From: Pseudarthrobacter defluvii | GTDB taxonomy: Bacteria > Actinomycetota > Actinomycetes > Actinomycetales > Micrococcaceae | Assembly: GCF_030323865.1 (NCBI RefSeq) | Contig: NZ_CP066362.1 | Coordinates: 1,302,001-1,366,000, forward strand | Direction: 5' to 3' | Length of the DNA stretch: 64,000 nt | Shown: one piece after another, positions 53,157-61,872 of the stretch | Layout of the letters: every line of letters begins with the position of its first letter | Position numbering within the stretch: the first letter of the stretch is position 1 | The notes under the pieces: generated by a model | Told to the model about the DNA's origin: nothing | The model's database searches: none | Seen by the model: the letters and a program-made list of their open reading frames with translations, nothing else | Position numbers and translations under genes: made by a program

Positions 53157-53304
53157 CACCGGCAGTTCCGGCGGCCTGCGGGCAGTTGTCCCCATCGCGG
53201 GGCTTGCAGGGGTTCGGTAGGCTTGCCGCGGGGAAAGAAAGCCTGCTGCCTGTCCTGCGAACAGGCCGCCATCTGGCTACACAATCTGAGGGAAAAGTAA
53301 CGCT

Positions 53305-56300
53305 GTGACAACTCTGCTGGGGAAGCTTGGGCTGAAAAAGCGACATAGGAAACTCGTCACCGGTACTGCGTTTGGTGCTGTGGTGGCTGTGGTGGTGACG
53401 GGTGCTGTGTTGTATCCGGGGTTTAAGACCACTGAGGTGGAGTTGAATGACGGTGGCGTGTGGGTGGTGTCGAAGTCGAAGAATGCTGTGGGGCGGTTGA
53501 ATTATCCGTCGCGGGTGTTGGATGGTGCGGTGACTCCGGCGTCGACGACGTTTGATGTGTTGCAGCATGCCGGTGAGGTGTTTGTTGATGATGAGACTGG
53601 TTCGACGTTGAATCAGGTGTCGCCGGCGAATATGCGTCTTGGTGGGGATAAGCAGTTGCCGGGGGCGGCGGATGTGAGTTTTGGGGCGCGGACGATTTCG
53701 GTGACGGATGCGGCGTCGGGGAAGGTGTGGGCAGTGTCGCCGTCCACGGTGAATGGTTTTGACAAGGAAGCGTCGGAGCCGGTGATGGTGGGCTCGGCGG
53801 GGATTGTGTCGGCTGTTGGTTCTGATGACCGGATTTATTCTGCGGATCCGAAGACCGGGGCGGTGACGGTGACGGGGGTGGATGCTGATGGTGCGGTGAC
53901 GTCCTCGGAGTCCAGTGTTTGGGATGGGCTTAAGGGTGCCGGGGATTTGCAGATGACGGTGGTGGGGGACCGGCCGGTGGTGTTGGATGCTGCGGCGGGG
54001 AACCTGTTTTTGCCCGGCGGTAAGAAGTTGGCGTTGGAGGACGCGCGGGAGGCGAAGCTTCAGCAGGCGGGGCCGGGTAGTGATGTTGTGGCGGTGGCGA
54101 CGCGGAAGGCGTTGTTGGAGCAGCCGTTGGATGGCGGTACGGCGAAGACGGTGGGCTTTGATGGTGAGGGTGTGCCTGCTGCGCCGGTGCAGTTGGGTGG
54201 GTGTGTGCATGCGGCGTGGTCGGGTGCGAACAAGTATGTGCGGGATTGCACCAATGATGGGGACGATAAGAAGGTGGACGTGCCCAAGGCGAGTGCGTCG
54301 CCGTCGTATGTTTTTCGGGTGAACCGGGACCTGGTGGTCCTCAATGATGTGAACTCCGGGAATGTGTGGTTGGTGAACCAGAACATGCAGCTGGTCAACA
54401 ACTGGGACGACGTTGTTCCGCCCAAAAACCAGTCCGATGACCAGGACCAGGAATCCGCGGACAACAACACCATCAATGTCCTGCCGGACCGCACCAAGCC
54501 CAACCGGCCGCCGGAAACCAAGCCGGACGCCGTCGGTGTCCGCCCTGGCCGCACCACTATCCTGAGTGTTCTGGACAATGACTCCGACCCCGACGGTGAC
54601 GTACTCACGGCTGCCGTGGCGCCGGAGGCTGCACCCAAGGCCGGCAACCTTGAGAGCATCTACGGCGGGACGGCGTTCCAGATCACCGTTCCCGCAGACG
54701 CAAAACCGGGCACGGAGACCTTCAACTACAGTGCCTCCGACGGCCGTGGCCTGTCCGCCACCGGCCAGGTCGCCTTAACGGTGGTGGGACCGGACGAGAA
54801 CAAGCCGCCTAAGTTCAAGCGCGGCGAGGACACCACCATGCTGGTGGAACAGGGCAAGACCGTCAGCCAGAACATCCTCACCGACTGGATCGACCCCGAC
54901 GGCGACGACCTGGTCCTGCTTGACGCGAAGGCCGACAACGACCAGGACCAGGTCAAGGTCCGGCGCGACGGGCTCCTCACTTTCCAGGACTCCGGCGCCA
55001 CGGCGGGCAAGAAGAATGTCCAGGTGACCATCTGGGACGGCCGCGCCACGGTTACCGGCAAGGTTGTGGTCAACGTCCAGCCGCCCGGAGCCCTGGCACC
55101 GGTGGTCAACGCCGACCACGTCACCGCCGTTGTGGGCCAGGACCTGGTGATCTCGCCCCTGAAGAACGACGTCGACCCCAACGGAGGTGCCCTCCGGCTT
55201 GCCCAGGTGGAAGCCAACGGGCCGGCCGAACTTGGCCCCGTGACTGACGGCGGCACTTTTACCTTCCGCAGCAGCACCCCCGGCCCGGTCTACTTGACCT
55301 ACATTGCCAGCAACGGACCGCAAAGCAGCCAGGGACTCATCCGCGTGGACGTGGAGTCCGGCAACGACGGCGGTGATCCGGTGGCGGTGCACGACGTTGC
55401 CCTGATGCCCACCGGCGGAAGCGTGCTGCTGGACCCGCTGGCGAACGACTCCGACCCCTCCGGCGGAGTCCTGGTGCTGCAGTCCGTCAAGCTTCCGGAC
55501 AACGCCACCGTATCCGTCAGTGTGATCAACCACAGCGTCCTGCGGATCACCGACATTCTGGGGACCAAGGACCCCATCCTGTTCGAGTACACCATGTCCA
55601 ACGGAAAGAAGTCGGCCACCGGCAGCGTCTCCGTGGTGCCGGTCCCGGCCCCCGCCGTCGTGGAAGCCCCGCAGCCCAAGCCCGACGAAGTGAACGTCCG
55701 CGTCAATGACGTGGTCACCATTCCGGTCCTGGACAATGACACCCACCCGCAGGGCCAGGAACTGACCGTTGACCCGGTCCTGCCGCAGGCCGTTGATCCC
55801 GCCGACGGCAAGAGCTTCGTCTCCGAAAACACGCTCCGCTTTATTGCCGGCAGCCAGCCCAAGACCGTCCGGGCCATCTATAACGCGGTGGACCCGCAGG
55901 GGCAGAAAAGCGCCGCCGCGGTAACAATCCACATCCTTCCGCTCGAAGGCGCGGAGAACTCCCGGCCCCAGCCGCGCAACCTCACCGCGCGCGTGGTGGC
56001 GGCCGGCACCGTCAGGATTCCCGTGCCCCTGGACGGCATCGACCCCGACGGCGACTCCGTTCAGTTGACAGGCATCGACAGCACCCCTGCCATGGGCACC
56101 GCCACCGTTGGCAGCAACTTCATCGACTTCACGGCTGCGGGGGACGGTGCAGGTACTGACACGTTCCGCTACAAAGTGGTGGACCGGCAGGGCGCGACAA
56201 ATACAGGCACCGTGACGGTGGGCATCGCGCCGCGTGGTGAGATCAACCAGAAGCCGACACCTGTGGACGATGAAGTCCGGGTCCGGCCCGGGCGTCAGAT

Positions 56301-59300
56301 CGCCGTTGACGCCATCGCCAACGACACGGATCCCGACGGCGACCGCATCCGCATCCTCACCGACGGCATCGAGGCCGATCCGGCCCTGCAGGCCACCGTG
56401 AGCAAGAACAGCGGCCGCATCATCCTTCTGGCACCGAACGAGGCCGGGACCGTCAACGTCCGTTACACCGTCGCCGACGACCGCGATGCAACGGCCCAGG
56501 CCACCATTCGCCTGGTGGTTGACAACGACGTGCCGCTGAAGGCCCCGATTGCCCGCGATGACAGGGTGACCTCGGCCCAGGCCATGGGCAAGACCGCCGT
56601 GGACGTGCCGGTCCTCAAGAACGACGAGGATCCCGATGGCGTCGGCGAGAACCTGAAGATCAGCACCGAGGCCGCCACTGCCCGCCCGGGCAGCAACGGC
56701 AACGTGCTGGTGGACCTCACCGAACAGCCGCAGCTCATCCCGTACACCGTGGAAGACGTGGACGGCCAGCAGTCCACCGCCATTATCTGGGTGCCCGGCC
56801 TGGGGCAGCAGGTCCCGACCCTGGCCAAGGACGAGGTCCTCGAAGTGGTGGCCGGCCAGTCTGTCGACGTCGACCTCAAGGAGTGGGTCAAGGTGCGTGA
56901 AGGCAGGTCACCCAGGTTGACCCAGTCGGACCGGATCAAGCTCATTGGAGCCGACGGCGGCGACCCCATCATCAGGGACGGTGCCGGGCTCAAGTATTCC
57001 GCAGGTGCCGACTATGTTGGCCCTGGATCGCTCACCTTCGAAGTGACCGACGGCTCAGGACCCGACGATCCTGCCGGCCTGAAGTCGACCCTCAGCATCC
57101 GCACCAAGGTCCTGCCGGACCCCAACAAGAACAACCCGCCGGAACTGCTGGGCGCCAACGTGGATGTTCCCAAGGGTGACTCGGCCAGCACCGACCTCGG
57201 CAAGCTCACCTCAGATCCCGACCAGGACGACGTCGAGAAGATGAAGTACCAGCTGGTAGGGGACTCCCCGGGAGGCTTCAACGCACGCATCGAAGGCCAG
57301 ACGTTGAAGGTTTCGGCTGCGGATTCCACCGCCACCGGCACCCGGGCTGCCGTCCAGGTCAAGGCGACGGACCCGCGCGGGCTTGAAGCGACGGCGACGT
57401 ACCAGCTTGCCGTGACGGCTTCCAACCGGCCCAAGCCCGTGGCCAACGACGACGTCGAGCCGAACGCTGCGGCAGGAAAGCCCGTAACGATCAACGTCCT
57501 GGCAAACGACGCCAACCCGTTCCCGGAAACGCCGCTGAAGATCATTGCTGCGAACACCGAGACCGGCAGCGGCAACGTGGGCGTCAATGGTGACTCGATC
57601 ACCGTTACCCCTGCGCCGGGCTTCACCGGAACCCTGGTGGTTGCGTACACCGTGGAGGACAAGACGCAGGACAGCTCCCGGCATGCCACGGCCCGGGTCC
57701 GGCTCACCGTCAAGGACAAGCCTACGGCTCCCACCACGCCGCAGGCCCAGAGCGTAGGGGACCAAACCGCACTGCTCAACTGGTCCGCTCCCGCCGACCG
57801 CGGTTCAGCCATCACCAAGTACACCGTGTACGGGGAGGGCGGCTTCCGGCAGGACTGCCCGGCCAACACCTGCACCCTTAACGGCCTGACCAACAACACC
57901 ACCTACCACTTCCAGGTGACGGCCACCAACGAGTTTGGTGAGTCTGACCGTTCCCCGGCGTCGGCAGATGTCCGTCCGGACGTGAAGCCGGATACCCCGC
58001 TGGCGCCGTCGCTGAAGTTCGGTGACAAGCAACTGACGGTCGCCTGGGCCGCTCCGGCCAGCAAGGGCTCGCCGGTGAAGTCCTACGACCTGGAGATCTC
58101 GCCTGCTCCTGCGGGCCAGAACGCCCAGATCCAGGGACTGACGTCGGTCAACTACGTGTGGAAGGGCCTGCAGAACGGCGTGTCCTACAAGGTGCGGGTC
58201 CTGGCCCGGAACGACGCCAAGGATCCGTCAGAGTGGAGCCCGTATTCGGCGGCCGAAGTTCCCGCCGGCGTGCCCGCAACACCGGCAGCGCCAAGCGTGG
58301 CACAGGCCACGCCCGTGGGTTCCCAGAGCCAGCTGCGAGTGGTGTGGTCGGCACCCAATAACAACGGTGACGCCGTCTCCGCCTACACCCTGACCACGCT
58401 CCGGGGCGGAGCCGCCGTTGCAACCCAGCAGGTTTCCGGGACGTCGCAGAACGTCACGGTGGACAACTCGGAGTCCAGCTACACCTTCACCGTTTCGGCC
58501 ACCAACAAGGCGGGCACCAGCGGCACCAGCGCGCCGTCGGCTGCAACGCGTGCGGTGGGCAAACCCGGAACGGTGGCAGCGCCCTCGGCCTCCCTGGTGG
58601 ACACCAACGGCAACGGCGGCAAGATCGACGTCCGGTTTACGCAGTTGACCGATGCCCAGCGCAACGGCTCATCGCCGACGGAAATCACCTACCGCTACAG
58701 CCTGACGTCCGGTGGAGGCTCCGGCTCCATCCCCGCCGGTGGCGGCGTGGTGGCGGCAGCCAACGGCACGCAAACATCGGTGGTGGTGTGGGCGGTTTCA
58801 TCCCGCAGCACTTCCGCCGGTGACGCCAGTGCGCCATCGAACGCCGTCAACCCGTATGGCCTGGCCTTTGCCCCGAATGTCACCGGCAGCAAGAGCAGCG
58901 GAGTGGGTGACCAGACGGTCTCCTGGACCTGGAACCAGCCGGACGGCAACGGGCGCGCTGTTACCGGATACCAAATCAGCCTGGACAACGGCGCATGGCA
59001 GGACACCACACAGCGCAGCTTCTCCAAGAGCGTTGGCTTCAGCCAGACGCACAAGCTGGAGGTACGCGCCGTCAGCGCCGGACAGCCGGGACGCATCGGC
59101 AGCGATACGTCCAGCAGCGGTGCCGCACCGCCGCCTCCGGGACCCAAGCTGTGGAACGTCACGGTCCGGGTCAACAGCTGCCTGGAGGAAGCCAAGGGCA
59201 GCGGAGACCACTGGTCCAGCGGAACCTGCACGTCCTACATGATGCCGCAGGGCTCCAACCTTGGACTCGAGTGCTACCGCGACGGATGGGGCTCAAGCCG

Positions 59301-59418
59301 CTGGTACTACATCTACGAACGGAACGGCAGCCGGTGGACCAACCAGTACCGGTTCATCAGGGCTGACACCATCACCGGCTCAACTGCCGGAATGGGCTCC
59401 TGCCCGGCGAGCTACTAA
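53305..59418 (+). CDS. Giant Ig-like/fibronectin-III surface protein, paralogue 2
   Basis: A 2037-residue tandem paralogue with the same plan: 18 basic residues, one membrane anchor (about 20-40), the propeller-like region, about ten NDSDP-type Ig-like modules (DNDSDPDGDVLTAAV, ANDTDPDGDRIRIL), three fibronectin type III domains and a distinct C-terminal domain with four cysteines (NSCLEE, GTCTSY, LECYRD, GSCPAS). Outside the identical N-terminal block the two proteins look only moderately alike, and the C-termini differ, which suggests different ligands. The start is GTG at 53305 with GGGAAAAG upstream; TAGGCT at 53219-53224 is a promoter candidate. Confidence 0.87.
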   Translation: MTTLLGKLGLKKRHRKLVTGTAFGAVVAVVVTGAVLYPGFKTTEVELNDGGVWVVSKSKNAVGRLNYPSRVLDGAVTPASTTFDVLQHAGEVFVDDETGSTLNQVSPANMRLGGDKQLPGAADVSFGARTISVTDAASGKVWAVSPSTVNGFDKEASEPVMVGSAGIVSAVGSDDRIYSADPKTGAVTVTGVDADGAVTSSESSVWDGLKGAGDLQMTVVGDRPVVLDAAAGNLFLPGGKKLALEDAREAKLQQAGPGSDVVAVATRKALLEQPLDGGTAKTVGFDGEGVPAAPVQLGGCVHAAWSGANKYVRDCTNDGDDKKVDVPKASASPSYVFRVNRDLVVLNDVNSGNVWLVNQNMQLVNNWDDVVPPKNQSDDQDQESADNNTINVLPDRTKPNRPPETKPDAVGVRPGRTTILSVLDNDSDPDGDVLTAAVAPEAAPKAGNLESIYGGTAFQITVPADAKPGTETFNYSASDGRGLSATGQVALTVVGPDENKPPKFKRGEDTTMLVEQGKTVSQNILTDWIDPDGDDLVLLDAKADNDQDQVKVRRDGLLTFQDSGATAGKKNVQVTIWDGRATVTGKVVVNVQPPGALAPVVNADHVTAVVGQDLVISPLKNDVDPNGGALRLAQVEANGPAELGPVTDGGTFTFRSSTPGPVYLTYIASNGPQSSQGLIRVDVESGNDGGDPVAVHDVALMPTGGSVLLDPLANDSDPSGGVLVLQSVKLPDNATVSVSVINHSVLRITDILGTKDPILFEYTMSNGKKSATGSVSVVPVPAPAVVEAPQPKPDEVNVRVNDVVTIPVLDNDTHPQGQELTVDPVLPQAVDPADGKSFVSENTLRFIAGSQPKTVRAIYNAVDPQGQKSAAAVTIHILPLEGAENSRPQPRNLTARVVAAGTVRIPVPLDGIDPDGDSVQLTGIDSTPAMGTATVGSNFIDFTAAGDGAGTDTFRYKVVDRQGATNTGTVTVGIAPRGEINQKPTPVDDEVRVRPGRQIAVDAIANDTDPDGDRIRILTDGIEADPALQATVSKNSGRIILLAPNEAGTVNVRYTVADDRDATAQATIRLVVDNDVPLKAPIARDDRVTSAQAMGKTAVDVPVLKNDEDPDGVGENLKISTEAATARPGSNGNVLVDLTEQPQLIPYTVEDVDGQQSTAIIWVPGLGQQVPTLAKDEVLEVVAGQSVDVDLKEWVKVREGRSPRLTQSDRIKLIGADGGDPIIRDGAGLKYSAGADYVGPGSLTFEVTDGSGPDDPAGLKSTLSIRTKVLPDPNKNNPPELLGANVDVPKGDSASTDLGKLTSDPDQDDVEKMKYQLVGDSPGGFNARIEGQTLKVSAADSTATGTRAAVQVKATDPRGLEATATYQLAVTASNRPKPVANDDVEPNAAAGKPVTINVLANDANPFPETPLKIIAANTETGSGNVGVNGDSITVTPAPGFTGTLVVAYTVEDKTQDSSRHATARVRLTVKDKPTAPTTPQAQSVGDQTALLNWSAPADRGSAITKYTVYGEGGFRQDCPANTCTLNGLTNNTTYHFQVTATNEFGESDRSPASADVRPDVKPDTPLAPSLKFGDKQLTVAWAAPASKGSPVKSYDLEISPAPAGQNAQIQGLTSVNYVWKGLQNGVSYKVRVLARNDAKDPSEWSPYSAAEVPAGVPATPAAPSVAQATPVGSQSQLRVVWSAPNNNGDAVSAYTLTTLRGGAAVATQQVSGTSQNVTVDNSESSYTFTVSATNKAGTSGTSAPSAATRAVGKPGTVAAPSASLVDTNGNGGKIDVRFTQLTDAQRNGSSPTEITYRYSLTSGGGSGSIPAGGGVVAAANGTQTSVVVWAVSSRSTSAGDASAPSNAVNPYGLAFAPNVTGSKSSGVGDQTVSWTWNQPDGNGRAVTGYQISLDNGAWQDTTQRSFSKSVGFSQTHKLEVRAVSAGQPGRIGSDTSSSGAAPPPPGPKLWNVTVRVNSCLEEAKGSGDHWSSGTCTSYMMPQGSNLGLECYRDGWGSSRWYYIYERNGSRWTNQYRFIRADTITGSTAGMGSCPASY
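53362..54411 (+). repeat. 1.05-kb direct repeat with foreign codon usage, copy 2
   Basis: Second copy of the block, 6292 bases downstream of the first. It begins at the membrane anchor (GTAFGAVV) and ends at NWDDV, so it encodes exactly the anchor and the propeller-like region, not the Ig modules. Confidence 0.92.
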
Positions 59419-59438
59419 GACCGCGGCAACCCGGTCTT
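59417..59438 (+). terminator. Weak hairpin after the second giant gene
   Basis: The arms AAGACCG (59417-59423) and CGGTCTT (59432-59438) include the end of the stop codon. There is no following T tract, so it may be an mRNA-processing or partial-termination element that lowers expression of the genes downstream. Confidence 0.35.
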
Positions 59439-59485
59439 CACAACAACACGACAAACCAGCCACAACCAGAGGAAGAACAACTTTC

Positions 59486-60457
<972 letters not shown>

Positions 60458-60528
60458 CCGGACCGGCTGCAGCCTGGCGCTGCAGCCACCACCACTCCAT
60501 CCCAGCGCAACAACGAAGGCACACCCCT

Positions 60529-61872
60529 ATGTCCGACGGCACGTCCAGCGGCACCCCGTTGACCCGGTTCGCGGAGCGATTCCAGCAGCTCTTCCACCGG
60601 AACGGCCGCCCCACCCGCCTGCATCCTGCGGCGGTATGGTCCGAAGCGAGCAGCACCGCCCTCCAGGCCCTGACACCCGGCTGGCGGGCCGTCCGTGACA
60701 CCTGGCTCAAGTATGCGTGGCCGGTCCTTTCCGTGGTCAGCATCCTGGGCTGGTCCGTCCTGGCAGCAGCCATCCTGCTCTGGACCACCGGCCAGGCATT
60801 CGGCTGGCAGGAAGCCACGGCAGCCTCCATTGCCGCGTTCGCCATGTTCGTCATCGCCGTTGCCTTCATCCTGGGCCGGTCCTCCTACGGGGTGGTCCTG
60901 GACCTGGCCCGTACGCGTGTGGCGGTGGGGGACAGCGCCGTGGGCAGCATTGCGGTCTCCAACACCTCGGCACGCCCGCTGCTACCGGCCGCGCTGGAAC
61001 TGCCGGTGGGCAGCACCACGGCCGTCTTCCACCTGCCCCGGATGAAGCCCGGACAGGTCCACGAAGACCTGTTCACCATCCCCACCGCGCGGCGCGCCGT
61101 CATCGTGGTGGGACCGGTCCGATCCGTCCGGGCAGACCCCCTGCACCTCCTGCGCCGCCAAGTCCTGTGGACCGAGCCGGAGGACCTCTTCGTCCACCCG
61201 CGCACGGTCGCCCTGGCGGGCTCCGCCGCAGGCTTCATCCGCGACCTCGAAGGCATGCCCACCACCGAGCTCTCCAGCGCCGACGTCTCCTTCCACGCCC
61301 TCCGCGACTATGTGCCGGGCGATGACCGCCGGCACATCCACTGGAAGACCACGGCCCGGACCAACAAACTGATGGTGCGCCAGTTCGAGGAAACCCGCCG
61401 TGCCCACCTGGCCATCTCGCTGTCCATCAACACCGAGGAATACGCCTCCGAAACCGAGTTCGAGATGGCCATCTCGGTGGCTGCCTCCATCGGCCGGCAG
61501 GCCATCCGCGAACAGCGGGAACTGGATGTCCTGACCCAAAAGGGGCCGCTGCGCTGTGAAACCGGCCGGAACATGCTGGACGACATGACACGGATCGTCG
61601 GCTCGCCCATGCGCCGCACCGCCGTCGACCTTGCCCGCACGCTGGCCGACACCGTCCCCAACGCCTCCGTGGTCTTCTTCGTGGTGGGCAGCAACGTAAC
61701 GGCAACCCAACTCCGTTCCGCCGCCGCCTCGGTACCGCCCGGCGTGCGAAGCCTCGCAGTCCGGGTGGAAGCCGGGGCGGCGCCCACACGGGCCAACATC
61801 GCGGACCTTACTGTCCTGACGCTCGGCGACCTTGCCGACCTTGCCATCGTGCTGAGAAAGGCGGCAGCATGA
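60529..61872 (+). CDS. DUF58 domain membrane protein
   Basis: A 447-residue protein with two membrane helices (about 62-84 and 90-113) and a C-terminal DUF58 domain identified by RDYVPGDDRRHIHWKTTART (from 259), which has a VWA-like fold. DUF58 proteins accompany MoxR ATPases and are thought to be their partners. The ATG at 60529 has GAAGG about ten bases upstream. Its stop overlaps the start of the transglutaminase-like gene (ATGA), so the two are coupled. Confidence 0.88.
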   Translation: MSDGTSSGTPLTRFAERFQQLFHRNGRPTRLHPAAVWSEASSTALQALTPGWRAVRDTWLKYAWPVLSVVSILGWSVLAAAILLWTTGQAFGWQEATAASIAAFAMFVIAVAFILGRSSYGVVLDLARTRVAVGDSAVGSIAVSNTSARPLLPAALELPVGSTTAVFHLPRMKPGQVHEDLFTIPTARRAVIVVGPVRSVRADPLHLLRRQVLWTEPEDLFVHPRTVALAGSAAGFIRDLEGMPTTELSSADVSFHALRDYVPGDDRRHIHWKTTARTNKLMVRQFEETRRAHLAISLSINTEEYASETEFEMAISVAASIGRQAIREQRELDVLTQKGPLRCETGRNMLDDMTRIVGSPMRRTAVDLARTLADTVPNASVVFFVVGSNVTATQLRSAAASVPPGVRSLAVRVEAGAAPTRANIADLTVLTLGDLADLAIVLRKAAA

